Below the pieces are notes generated by a model. It searched no databases and was not told where the DNA came from. It saw only the letters and a program-made list of their open reading frames with translations. This document shows positions 25,931 through 35,008 of a stretch of DNA of 64,000 nt, piece by piece. Origin of the DNA: Butyrivibrio sp. GTDB lineage: Bacteria; Bacillota; Clostridia; Lachnospirales; Lachnospiraceae. The stretch covers positions 91,544 to 155,543 of the forward strand of contig JAEEXE010000001.1 of the NCBI GenBank assembly GCA_016291375.1. Direction: 5' to 3'. A program made the position numbers and the translations under genes. Positions within the stretch are counted from its first letter, which is position 1, and the number at the start of each line of letters is the position of its first letter.

Positions 25931-27124
25931 TTATGCGCCCGGGTATTTATCCTCATAGCGGGATACCATGTCCAAAATTTCCTGTGCATACTCGGGATAC
26001 TGACGTGCCATCTCCTCAATCTCGCTCTTGGCGTTACCTGCAACAATATCTCTGTTATACTCCATCCTTTTTCTGAGGGATTGTCTCTGTACATTGAGGC
26101 TATGCCTTATCTCGACCTCCTCGTTGTGATCAAGAAGTGCCTGGGGTTGATGAATCCAGATCTCAGGATCCCTCACCCTATAGTGCCTTAGCATATAAAC
26201 AAGATCCTTCTGGTTTGAATCCAGATTTCTTCTTGCATCCTCGATCTTCTCCCTCTCTTTTCTCTCCTTAAGATATCTGTTGTACATATCACTAAGTTCG
26301 CCTGAGTTCATGACTCTGTACTTAAGGCAGAGATAATCTATAAGATTGGTATTATTTACATATCGTATCTTAACCTGGTTCTGCAGCATTATAAGCCGCG
26401 AAATAGACTTCCTTACACTCTTTTGCTCAACAAGTGCGCCGGTACTCTTCATATATAAAGAAGTTACGGACACAGCACTTAAAAGAATCGCGATCATATA
26501 GCCATAGACCACATTAAGCTTAAATGCAAACTGAAGTATCATCAAAAAGATAATGATGGCAACAAGGCACACTGCAATAACAGAAATAAGTTTCTTGGAA
26601 TTTTCTATTGTATTCTCAATCTCTTCTTCCCTGTAAAGATAAGCCTCATGCTCGCTGTCCAGTCTCTTTAGATCGTTTCTGATCTTCTTCTGGAAGCTCT
26701 CGGCTTCAAGAAGTTTTTCCGCACCTTCCTTGGCCTGTTCCTTGAGCATCTCCATATGCTCAAATTCATCGTCCGTCATGCGATTCTTTCTTCGGTCAAA
26801 TTTATCCTGCTGTTTCAAAGAATCCATGATCTTCTGAGCACAATCATTGATCTCAGCCCTTTGCTCCGGAGGAAGTGCATCAATCTCTTCTATATCCCTA
26901 AGGTGACTCGTAACATCATTGTACTCAAACTCAAGCGCATCAAGCTCTCTGGATGCCTCCTCCATCTGCTGAAGGCAGCTTCCTATATACTCTCTTCGCT
27001 GAACGGGATCATCCATATCCACTTCTTTTCTCGTATAGACGATGTCGTTCCAGTTCTCAAGCTCAGCTTGTGTCTCCCACTCCTCGTCTCTTTTACTGCC
27101 AAAAAGATTGTTCCAAAGTCCCAT
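25931..27124 (-). CDS. Coiled-coil membrane protein, last gene of the DUF5717 operon
   Basis: I do not recognise a named family. The 397 residues hold a charged N-terminal half with long coiled coils (about 45-180), two adjacent membrane helices (about 186-205 and 211-230) and a second coiled-coil region (about 240-385). Hence both long arms most likely lie in the cytoplasm, joined by a membrane hairpin. This could anchor the other operon products to the membrane (inference). It starts 52 bases after the helical-repeat gene. A terminator-like hairpin follows. Confidence 0.75.
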   Translation of the reverse strand: MGLWNNLFGSKRDEEWETQAELENWNDIVYTRKEVDMDDPVQRREYIGSCLQQMEEASRELDALEFEYNDVTSHLRDIEEIDALPPEQRAEINDCAQKIMDSLKQQDKFDRRKNRMTDDEFEHMEMLKEQAKEGAEKLLEAESFQKKIRNDLKRLDSEHEAYLYREEEIENTIENSKKLISVIAVCLVAIIIFLMILQFAFKLNVVYGYMIAILLSAVSVTSLYMKSTGALVEQKSVRKSISRLIMLQNQVKIRYVNNTNLIDYLCLKYRVMNSGELSDMYNRYLKERKEREKIEDARRNLDSNQKDLVYMLRHYRVRDPEIWIHQPQALLDHNEEVEIRHSLNVQRQSLRKRMEYNRDIVAGNAKSEIEEMARQYPEYAQEILDMVSRYEDKYPGA

Positions 27125-27176
27125 CTTTTATCCCCTCATATATAAAGCCCTAAATATTTATAATATAAAGTGCCGA

Positions 27177-28028
27177 TCACCTTATCACAGCAGCTGTTTC
27201 TTTTACCAGGCCTCTGTAGTCTGCCTTGAGCTTCTCAGTCATCTCTCCCACCTGCGCATAGTATTCATGCATATTGCCCTCCGCCTTATAAACGGAAAGA
27301 GCTCTCATGGTAATATTGTCTCCACTTGCGCCGTATAGCTCTTCAGCAGCGTTAAGGCGCTTTTCTATTTCAAGAGAAGCCTCATAGGCGTCCTGATTCT
27401 CGGCAATATATGAAACATAATCCTTGTCGGAAAGTTCCATCCTGACAGCCATAAGGTATTGTATATAAGACTCCCTGTTGCCGCCATCCTCGTATGCCTT
27501 TATAAACATGTCTTTTGCCTTATCAAACAAAAACAATCTCGCATACATCACACCTTCGTTGTGTTCGATACCGGCTCTCATATTGCGGTCCATCTCAGGC
27601 ATATTGGCAAGAAGAAACTCATACTCGCGAAAAGCCATATTGTAACGTCCGCTCTTCATAAGAAAATCTGCGCGGGCAAGCTTCTTTCTGTATATATCCA
27701 TGCCTGCGTTCTCGCGAAGTATCTCCTCGGTTTTATCAATCTCTTTGCGAGTGTTGTATCCGACATAATCAAGAAGTGTTCCGACAAGAGCCGCAAGAGA
27801 ACATCTCTTTGCCGCCATGCTCCTAAGCTCGTCAGCAAGCTTGACCAGAGAACACTCTTTTTCTATCCACTCAAAAAGATCCTGAACAAAACACTCTTCA
27901 TCGATCAAAAAAGCATTGTGAACAAGGCAGTAGCACAGTTCTTCCACGCAAAAGACATTTCTGCCTATTTTCTCTATATGATATGGATTGTCTGCATATG
28001 TTCCAATGCACAAAATCGGCTTGTTCAT
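27177..28028 (-). CDS. TPR-like helical protein in the DUF5717 operon
   Basis: A 283-residue soluble protein. The first 70 residues contain a Cys-rich region (PILCIGTYAD, VEELCYCLVH). The rest is helical with TPR-like pairs (about 110-215: ADFLMKSGRYNMAFREYEFL, EGVMYARLFLFDKAKDMF). No signal peptide or membrane helix is seen. TPR proteins usually hold other proteins; the obvious partners are the gene neighbours. It lies 27 bases after the Hsp70/actin-fold gene. The function is unknown. Confidence 0.75.
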   Translation of the reverse strand: MNKPILCIGTYADNPYHIEKIGRNVFCVEELCYCLVHNAFLIDEECFVQDLFEWIEKECSLVKLADELRSMAAKRCSLAALVGTLLDYVGYNTRKEIDKTEEILRENAGMDIYRKKLARADFLMKSGRYNMAFREYEFLLANMPEMDRNMRAGIEHNEGVMYARLFLFDKAKDMFIKAYEDGGNRESYIQYLMAVRMELSDKDYVSYIAENQDAYEASLEIEKRLNAAEELYGASGDNITMRALSVYKAEGNMHEYYAQVGEMTEKLKADYRGLVKETAAVIR

Positions 28029-28055
28029 CCGCTTCTTTCCTTCCGCTTCCTACAA

Positions 28056-29357
28056 TTACAATTCTATGGCCTGCTCCCAGACTTTGCCTGTTGCAGGATA
28101 TATCTCTCCAAACCCCATGTCCTGAACCTTGATGTTCACTTCATTTACAGAGCCCATGCTAACTGATAACCTAAGCCTTGTCGTACCCACAGGCCTGTTT
28201 TCAAGTCCATCCAGATAGAGCTGAACCATTCTGGGTTTCTTACCTGTAAGCGGTGTGACCTCGATATTGAGAATACCGCTCTGATCCATTATGATATCCA
28301 TTCCGGTCTGAGCTTCATACCAGTTGATACCCGCGTCAAGAAGTGCACAATACACTTCTGTTCCGCATTTCAAAAGATGCATTCCAAGATTGGACTTAAG
28401 CTTATCCTCTCCCAGGAATACTATCTTATTTGCCTTCTCTCCGGGATTGATCCTCTCTCTCGCCGCGATGCTGGCGCCCTTGCTGAACATGTTGTTACCC
28501 TGGAACACACGCCTTGTGCGGCACAAAAACTCAAGAGATCTCTTGGGCCATTTCTCTCTGAATCCATCTCCCAAAAGAAATACCGTAGAAATAATCTTCT
28601 CGCTGCAAACCTTCTGCATAACTGTAAGAAACTCATCATCCAGTTTCTCGCAAAGTTTGTGATATGCAGTCACTTCCTTCGGGAACCCCGCCTCACCTAT
28701 CTTAAGGTCGTCAAAAGCCTTAACATCAATGGTTGCAACAAGCGGCGTGGTATTCTGATTAATCGTCATCTCATAAACATGCAACTCGTCGAGATCGTAA
28801 TCACAGGCAAGAACACTGTGATACATAAGATCATCCGGCTGGTAGAGCATATAGTTATAAAAGCTCTCTTCATGGCTCTGATAGTAGATATTATTGGTCT
28901 TAAGCTCCAGAGCTGATGTGACGGCGTTTAGCACCTGTATCATCCTGTTATCCAGAGACCTTGTTGTGAACATGATAGCGTCCACATTATCGAGAGATAA
29001 TTCCATGGACAGGAGTGATAAGCTTCTTTTTACAAACAAAGTCAAAAGAGCTATCGGGTCATACTCGGCATTACCCACGACCACGGGCTTACCCTCCCTT
29101 GCGGCACTCACAAGAGAATACACCGGAATCCCGTCTCCATCCTCAATGTGACGCACAGCCTCTTTTCCGTAAAACCACTGGTTAACATCATTTCTTTTGC
29201 ATAGGACGGTAGGAATATTATAAAGTTCTGATCCCGCCAGTACCGACAAAGTCTCGGGCATGTCTGCATCAGAAGCCAGAAAACTTATCTGTGAGACCTT
29301 CTCGCCCAAGTCATAGCCAAGCACAAAGCGCTTTTCATTGGAATTTCCAAAAAGCAT
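28056..29357 (-). CDS. Hsp70/actin-fold protein (DUF5716-like)
   Basis: 433 residues, cytoplasmic. The N-terminus shows a phosphate-1-like loop of the actin/Hsp70 ATPase fold (FVLGYDLGEKVSQISFL, about residues 11-27). A short strand, AIMFTTRSLD, near 130 fits the middle of this fold, and IISTVFLLGDGF (about 255-266) looks like the phosphate-2 loop. FSKGASIAA (about 293-301) matches the adenosine-site GA step. The last 100 residues are beta-rich. It resembles the Lachnospiraceae family I recall as DUF5716; the name should be checked. Substrate and partners are unknown, but it sits between the 1197-residue protein (18 bases upstream) and the TPR-like protein. Confidence 0.75.
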   Translation of the reverse strand: MLFGNSNEKRFVLGYDLGEKVSQISFLASDADMPETLSVLAGSELYNIPTVLCKRNDVNQWFYGKEAVRHIEDGDGIPVYSLVSAAREGKPVVVGNAEYDPIALLTLFVKRSLSLLSMELSLDNVDAIMFTTRSLDNRMIQVLNAVTSALELKTNNIYYQSHEESFYNYMLYQPDDLMYHSVLACDYDLDELHVYEMTINQNTTPLVATIDVKAFDDLKIGEAGFPKEVTAYHKLCEKLDDEFLTVMQKVCSEKIISTVFLLGDGFREKWPKRSLEFLCRTRRVFQGNNMFSKGASIAARERINPGEKANKIVFLGEDKLKSNLGMHLLKCGTEVYCALLDAGINWYEAQTGMDIIMDQSGILNIEVTPLTGKKPRMVQLYLDGLENRPVGTTRLRLSVSMGSVNEVNIKVQDMGFGEIYPATGKVWEQAIEL

Positions 29358-29375
29358 CTTTTTATCCCTTATTCT

Positions 29376-32300
29376 TTATCCTTCTACGGTCTCGCCAGGA
29401 AGCGGACCAAATAATTTATTGCATAAATAATTTTTTCTGTGATACTCGGCAAGCAATTTATCAACCGTATCGTAATCCTGCAAAGTCTCACCGATCATAA
29501 TGTCATTTATGAGATTATATCTGCTGGAGCCGGTCTGATTCTTGACTATATCACTCTTTTGGATGGTTCCGCTCTCTGTAAGAGCATCCTCCCCATCCTG
29601 CTTTTCTTCCGTGATGTAATACTGAAGCTGCTCGCCAAAGAATAGTACAAAGGCAGTTACATATATGCCGTCGTACATCTCCTGCATCGGAAGCTCCCTA
29701 TATTCTTCATCCTCAAAAGCCGCAAGCCTGTAATGAACAGTGCACTTGGTTCCCGGAACGGTCCTGTATTCAAGCATCGTCTTATCTGCAAAAGAAGACA
29801 GATCCGGAACGATATCCGCGTACTCCTGATAAAAAGGAAAATATATACCTTTGGAAGAAAGATCTTTAATAAACATCTCCGCAATCTCAGGATTGACGCT
29901 TTCTTCAGAGCTCTTTTCCGCAGCATAGTATCTAAGATACGCCAACCTGCATATATCCTGAAGAGGTGCATTCTGAGATGCCAAAAGTTCTATACGATCA
30001 AAAATATATCTGTCAGTGACATTACCATGGACAAAGCTGTCATAGGCATTCTGTGCAAGGAAAGCCATCTCAACTTCAGAGTTTGCACCGTTTTGCACGT
30101 AAGATCTGTATATCTCGGTGCGCTCCCCGATATAGGAACCACAATAGAGCATCTGAACGATCATCTTCTCGCAGAGAGTATATGTATCTATCCCGAATGC
30201 TTCTGCAGCTTTCCAGATATCCCTCATTTCCTTGAGTGTTCCCGTAAAATATCTCACAAGGAAAGTCAGAAGCTGTTCATCGTATTTGCCATTCACAAAG
30301 GAATAATGCGCAATCTCAACCGCGTCTTCATCCGTAGGATATAGATCTCTGTCAAGGAGCCTTCCGCACATACGAAGAATTATCTTGGCATCAAGGCCGT
30401 AACAGCCATACACAAGCACCCAATCAAGCGCTCTCTCATAAAGTCCTGCCATGACCATGAGCTCAATAAGCTCATTTCTCTCCTTGGAAGACATATCTTC
30501 CGGATTGATATTTACAAGATACTCCGTGAGCTGCCTTGTAAAATCATTCTCATAATAGAATCTTATGAGATTATTTCTGATCTCATTTCTGCAGGATTTT
30601 CTGACAAGCTCAGACTCGGCAAGATCCCTGTATCTACCAACATTGTCCATATCAATGGTATATGCGTTCTTACCAAGATCACACAGGAAAAGATCCAGGT
30701 TCTCTTTGCCCTTCTGAATATAAGGAATTGCGTATCCTGCAATCTTGCCCGGAAGCATCATCTTAACATTGGTATAATTAATGCTCTTGGCATATCTGTT
30801 GTCATCATGATCAAGCAAAAGAACCGTATAATCACTTCCGTATAAAGGAACATAAGCATGACCGTTTGAAACCGGATATCTCATTTCTCTTTCGCACTTG
30901 TCATATACAACCAGAACCCCGCATATCTTGGGATCCTCAGTAGTTATCTCACAAGTATAAAGAGCTGTCAGAACCTTGGAAGCATTGGCAGCATCCACCA
31001 TCTGCTTGGTTATCAGATTCTTGTAAAGATAACCAAGATCCTTACTGATCCTGCCCTTATCAAGCTGCGACATGAGGAACTTCTCTATCTGAGGAACGTA
31101 GGCATCGTAGAGCTCAGGATACTCCTCTCTTCTCTCATGGATGTATCTGTAAAGTATCGCATTCTTATCTGATTCAAGGTCGCTTTGATATGAAAAATAC
31201 ATCAGCACCATCTTGTTGATATCACAAGGAAGCAGTCCGTTCTCATCTGTGTAGATGGACATCATATAGTACTCATAAAGCCTTGTGATACGAAGTTCTC
31301 TCTCAACACCTTTTTGGTACCATTCAAAAGAGAACTTGCCTGTTTCACCACCCTTTATCAAAAGAGTCACGATAGCCTCAAGCACGTCATCGCCCTTTTT
31401 AATCTCGTAGCAGGCTTTAAGTATCCTAAAGAGCCTCTTGTCATAATTTCTGACTCTGGCAGACAGATACACTATCTGATCTATAAGATTAAGACTGATC
31501 ATCTGTTTCTTGGCACCGTACTCAAGGATACTGAGCTCATGATCTTCAAGTCTCGTAAGTATGGAAGGAGACTCGTTGAGAAGATTCATAGCTTCGAGAT
31601 ACAGTACAGGGCTGGTACAGCCATACGAAAACTGCTCTCCAAGCATCACCCATTTTCTGGAATCGCTCATTGCACTGTCTTCTGCGACATACTGAAGAAG
31701 CCACGCAATACGCCAATTATCTTTGTTTCTTCTGTATATACCTTCAAGTCTGTCGGATATGTCATTGATGTAGCTATCCTCTTTGCTGCACAAAGAAGAC
31801 AGATACAGATAATAGCTGTAAAGTTCATCTCCGGGAGCTTCCTCGACCTCCCTTGCAAGTTGATCAAGGATCCACTTCCCTTCATTAACTCTGCCTGCTG
31901 TTATGTAATACTGCGCAGTATATAACCTGAAAGAAAGATCCCTCTCATCCACAGCATTCATCCGGGCAATCACTTTTCCCGTTTCAGAGATCCACGCCTT
32001 GGAGGATATCTTTTTACATCTGAAATTCTCATATACCTTAATAAGCTGTACTACCAATTTTTTCTTCTCCTGATAGTCAGCTGTAGGATGCTTACCTGTC
32101 ACATTAACCGATACGGTAACGGGAATCTCCATACGGGTAAATGCATTGTAAAAAACAATCTTGCCAAAGTTATTACCCTCGTGAAGCCTGTCCGTGCGAA
32201 GTCTAACCTTGACGTGACTCGTACTTCCGGTGAAATCATCTTCTGTGATCTCATATTTATCCAGCATTACAAACTCGCACTCGGGCCTTACAAAAAGCCT

Positions 32301-32969
32301 ACTGTAACCCCATCCGTTTCTGGTTATGAGAATGCTGTTATCATGAAAAACACCGGTAAAATCAATAACAATTTCTTTCTGATCAAGAAGAAAAGCCATG
32401 GGCTGTTTCTTGTTGATGGCAATAAGAAATTCCTCAACATTCTGTTCATTTCCGGGAACTGCCGACAGCCCCCTGTAAAGGCTCTCATACTGATCCTCAT
32501 TTCCTTTTATGACTTCAGAAAAGTCATCGGAATAAAAGAGATTAACCGCTTCTTCCCAATCCGTTTTTGCAAGATTTGCAAAATGAAAGAAATTCTTAAT
32601 ATCACCAAGGCTTGAAACTATCTGGTCGTGTCTTACTGTGACCACGAAAGGAAGGACATACTCTCCCTGATTTGAAACAATACGAAAATCGCCCTGAAGG
32701 ACATCTCCGCTACTAAGCCCAACAGCGCTGAATTTATAAGAAACTTCATAAGGTGAGCCGGAAAATTCTTTCGTAAGAACTTCCATCCTGATGTCAGTAG
32801 CGCTGACAACGCCCTCCACAAGCATGTTTTCAGGTCCAAAGATTGTAAAAGAGCCCTCGGTGACTTCACCCGGACTCATTGAAAGTTCTATACGAGGAGT
32901 CGAGAAATCAAGGCTCTTTTCTTCATATTCAAATTTTCCCTGAAGTAGTCTGTCTACTATTTCTCTCAC
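29376..32969 (-). CDS. Giant helical-repeat protein (DUF5717-like)
   Basis: 1197 residues, without signal peptide or membrane helix, so it is cytoplasmic. It starts at GTG 32969 with GGGGTGA upstream. Residues 1-115 and about 190-295 look like two beta-sandwich domains; about 305-1040 is nearly all helical, with TPR-like or HEAT-like pairs (for example LFRILKACYEIKKGDDVLEA and RALDWVLVYGCYGLDAKIIL). About 1050-1140 is again beta-rich. This layout agrees with the family I recall as DUF5717, known mainly from Lachnospiraceae and lacking an assigned function. It is the first gene of a tight four-gene operon with an Hsp70/actin-fold protein and may be its scaffold or client. Confidence 0.75.
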   Translation of the reverse strand: MREIVDRLLQGKFEYEEKSLDFSTPRIELSMSPGEVTEGSFTIFGPENMLVEGVVSATDIRMEVLTKEFSGSPYEVSYKFSAVGLSSGDVLQGDFRIVSNQGEYVLPFVVTVRHDQIVSSLGDIKNFFHFANLAKTDWEEAVNLFYSDDFSEVIKGNEDQYESLYRGLSAVPGNEQNVEEFLIAINKKQPMAFLLDQKEIVIDFTGVFHDNSILITRNGWGYSRLFVRPECEFVMLDKYEITEDDFTGSTSHVKVRLRTDRLHEGNNFGKIVFYNAFTRMEIPVTVSVNVTGKHPTADYQEKKKLVVQLIKVYENFRCKKISSKAWISETGKVIARMNAVDERDLSFRLYTAQYYITAGRVNEGKWILDQLAREVEEAPGDELYSYYLYLSSLCSKEDSYINDISDRLEGIYRRNKDNWRIAWLLQYVAEDSAMSDSRKWVMLGEQFSYGCTSPVLYLEAMNLLNESPSILTRLEDHELSILEYGAKKQMISLNLIDQIVYLSARVRNYDKRLFRILKACYEIKKGDDVLEAIVTLLIKGGETGKFSFEWYQKGVERELRITRLYEYYMMSIYTDENGLLPCDINKMVLMYFSYQSDLESDKNAILYRYIHERREEYPELYDAYVPQIEKFLMSQLDKGRISKDLGYLYKNLITKQMVDAANASKVLTALYTCEITTEDPKICGVLVVYDKCEREMRYPVSNGHAYVPLYGSDYTVLLLDHDDNRYAKSINYTNVKMMLPGKIAGYAIPYIQKGKENLDLFLCDLGKNAYTIDMDNVGRYRDLAESELVRKSCRNEIRNNLIRFYYENDFTRQLTEYLVNINPEDMSSKERNELIELMVMAGLYERALDWVLVYGCYGLDAKIILRMCGRLLDRDLYPTDEDAVEIAHYSFVNGKYDEQLLTFLVRYFTGTLKEMRDIWKAAEAFGIDTYTLCEKMIVQMLYCGSYIGERTEIYRSYVQNGANSEVEMAFLAQNAYDSFVHGNVTDRYIFDRIELLASQNAPLQDICRLAYLRYYAAEKSSEESVNPEIAEMFIKDLSSKGIYFPFYQEYADIVPDLSSFADKTMLEYRTVPGTKCTVHYRLAAFEDEEYRELPMQEMYDGIYVTAFVLFFGEQLQYYITEEKQDGEDALTESGTIQKSDIVKNQTGSSRYNLINDIMIGETLQDYDTVDKLLAEYHRKNYLCNKLFGPLPGETVEG

Positions 32970-33003
32970 GATTCACCCCAAAATATCATAATTTATCTAC
33001 CAT

Positions 33004-33012
33004 AGTATACCA
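33004..33012 (-). promoter_or_regulatory. Extended -10 promoter of the DUF5717 operon
   Basis: Minus-strand TGGTATACT lies 34 bases before the GTG start. A perfect 12-bp palindrome, TTTGTTAACAAA (33034-33045), sits just upstream, where an activator or repressor could bind. Confidence 0.5.
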
Positions 33013-33051
33013 TAAATTGTGTGTTGATACGACTTTGTTAACAAACAATGT

Positions 33052-33659
33052 TAAAACTTCACACACCGCTCCGGACCATGGCTGCTTTCTTTTTGCTGCA
33101 TTTCATCGAAATTATATTTGAGCCGAGGATTGGATATGTGCTGCGCGAAGTTGTCTAAGCAGATGCACCCTAGAATTTGTAGCTATTCATGCAGCTTCGT
33201 TATACCCTCTTGTTTTTCTAAAGGTCAGATTACTTTCCTATTTGCATGCTCTCGAAAAAACTCGCAGGGCGCTCTATTATTTTTATGTCATGGTCATAAG
33301 GTGCGTAGCACCTATAACAAATAAAAGCGCGAAACCTCGAACTCATATGAGCTCGGGTGTTCGCGCTTTTACTTGTTGTAATAGTCCGCTTTGCGGACAA
33401 TGACCATGACTGGTAAGTACTTCACTGCGCCCTGCTTCAAACAGTTTTCTTCGCATGCAGGAAAGTAATCTTTTGACCTTAAGAAAAACAAACGAGGTTA
33501 TAAAAATCATCTGCATGAATAGCCTAAAAATTCTTAGGTGCATCTGTGAGTTTATGAAGCGCAGCACATGTTTATCCAATCCCCGGCTCAAATATAATGG
33601 TTTGAGATGAAGCAGCAAAAAGAAAGCAGCCATGGTCCGGAGCGGTGTGTGAAGTTTTA
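33052..33659. repeat. 608-bp imperfect palindrome with nested hairpins
   Basis: This fills most of the 824-base gap between the DUF5717 operon and the ABC permease genes. The outer 48 bases (33052-33099 and 33612-33659) are a perfect inverted repeat. Inward, blocks of 10-25 bases stay complementary (GAGCCG.GGATTGGATA, ATGTGCTGCGC, CAGATGCACC, CTATTCATGCAG, AGATTACTTTCCT, GCAGGGCGC) between stretches of unequal length. The core holds GTCATGGTCAT repeats (33287-33297, 33400-33410), two side hairpins (33299-33313, 33384-33398) and an apical hairpin with AAAAGCGCGAA/TTCGCGCTTTT stems (33323-33370). It may be two convergent copies of a structured element sharing one bidirectional terminator. No convincing gene is seen in it. 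Confidence 0.9.
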
Positions 33660-33675
33660 TTTTTTTCTACAAATG

Positions 33676-33711
33676 ACACAGGGACTACCCAAAGCCGGGT
33701 AGTCCCTGTGT
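33676..33711. other. Perfect 15-bp hairpin
   Basis: ACACAGGGACTACCC pairs exactly with GGGTAGTCCCTGTGT around a 6-base loop. Neither side has a clear T run, so its role as a terminator is uncertain. Confidence 0.55.
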
Positions 33712-33756
33712 ACACATGTATTTGAAACAATTATTTGGAAGGAAAACTAATATATG

Positions 33757-33785
33757 TAAAGGCAAAGCGCTATTGCGCAGTTGCC
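33757..33785 (-). terminator. Probable terminator of the MacAB-like operon
   Basis: On the minus strand GGCAACTGCGC and GCGCTTTGCC pair with a small inner loop, followed by TTTACATA. The T run is weak. Confidence 0.5.
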
Positions 33786-33793
33786 GATACAAC

Positions 33794-35005
33794 TTATTCT
33801 GACCTGAGAGCCTCAATGGGATCAAGTTTGGCTGCGCGCCTTGCGGGATAGATTCCAAAAAACAATCCTATTCCCGTTGATATGGCTACAACCACGATCA
33901 TGCTTACCGGATTAACAATAAAGGAGAAGCCCACTAATGAACAGGCAATCTTTGCTGTTGAAAGTCCGAGTATTATACCTATGATGCCCCCAAGAAAAGT
34001 AAGTATGGAAGCCTCAGCGAGGAACTGCGTAAGTATAGAGCCGGTTCTTGCTCCCAGTGACTTTCTGATACCAATCTCTCTGGTTCTCTCAGTAACTGAT
34101 ACTGTCATAATATTCATAACACCGATTCCGCCTACAAGGAGTGAAATAGAAGCAATAAGCGTTACTACCACCGTCACCACATTAAGAATAGTATCTGCTG
34201 TTGCATCCATTCCACTGGATGATTTAATTTTAACGGCGCCATCGCCTCTTATATCAAGCACATTCTCTATAACGCTTCTAAGTTTGGAGTTAGCCTCTTC
34301 TTTGTTATCCTTGTGAAGATATGCGGTAACTTCAGTAAACAAGGCATTTACGTCTTTATTATATGCCCTTGCAACAGCTGTATATGGTACATCTCCCAGC
34401 AGCGCAGGACTATCATTCTTTGCATAATCCTTATCCCTTGATGTATCTTCTCTGATACCAACCACGGTAAATTCCACGGTCATATCAGCGTCTGAAACAT
34501 CTACTGTCTCTCCAACGGCATTTTCATATCCAAAAAGATATCTGGCTGCAGTCTGCGATATTACACACACATAATTGGAATCATCAACGTCATCTTCTGT
34601 AAAATATCTTCCGTATAAGATCTTATTGTCTCCCTTTTTTGCAAGGACCTCGCTTCCTGCAGAAAAGTAAATGTCATAAGCCCTTTTCTTGCCGGTAGCA
34701 GTCCCCCACCATGATATAGAAGGAGTGATTCCATAGATACAGCTCATATCCTGCTCTATGGTCCTCATATAATCCGGAGTAAAATACTTGTCGGTTTTGG
34801 TGACATCCAGAGATGCGTTTATGGTCACAACATCAAGAGATTCCATCTGCCCACCGGCTTCTGCTCTAAGTCCGTCTCCGATTACAAGGACAGTCAGAAC
34901 AGCCCATATTCCAATGATTATTCCCAGCATGGTAAGAAAAGATCTTCCCTTGTTGTTCTTTATACTAGCTATAGCGCTCTTTATATATTCTCCAACTGCA
35001 CCCAT
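33794..35005 (-). CDS. ABC transporter permease, MacB/FtsX type (second copy)
   Basis: 403 residues with the MacB layout: helix 1 at about 22-42, an extracellular MacB core domain (about 45-265), then three helices near the C-terminus (about 275-297, 325-350, 362-385). TERTREIGIRKSLGA and YPARRAAKLDPIEALR are FtsX-family signatures. It is the second of two tandem permeases of equal length that share these motifs but differ strongly in the outer domain, so they may form a heterodimer with the ATPase. It starts 3 bases after the first permease. Export of peptides or antibiotics is the usual role of such systems, but the substrate is not known. Confidence 0.92.
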   Translation of the reverse strand: MGAVGEYIKSAIASIKNNKGRSFLTMLGIIIGIWAVLTVLVIGDGLRAEAGGQMESLDVVTINASLDVTKTDKYFTPDYMRTIEQDMSCIYGITPSISWWGTATGKKRAYDIYFSAGSEVLAKKGDNKILYGRYFTEDDVDDSNYVCVISQTAARYLFGYENAVGETVDVSDADMTVEFTVVGIREDTSRDKDYAKNDSPALLGDVPYTAVARAYNKDVNALFTEVTAYLHKDNKEEANSKLRSVIENVLDIRGDGAVKIKSSSGMDATADTILNVVTVVVTLIASISLLVGGIGVMNIMTVSVTERTREIGIRKSLGARTGSILTQFLAEASILTFLGGIIGIILGLSTAKIACSLVGFSFIVNPVSMIVVVAISTGIGLFFGIYPARRAAKLDPIEALRSE

Positions 35006-35008
35006 TCT

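Noticed and set aside
33118..33633. Small open frames on both strands of the palindrome (33118-33324 plus, 33343-33633 minus)
   Set aside because: They share words such as SRGLD and QMH because the arms are inverted copies, but arm differences are not in threes, ribosome sites are missing and the frames end inside the hairpin.
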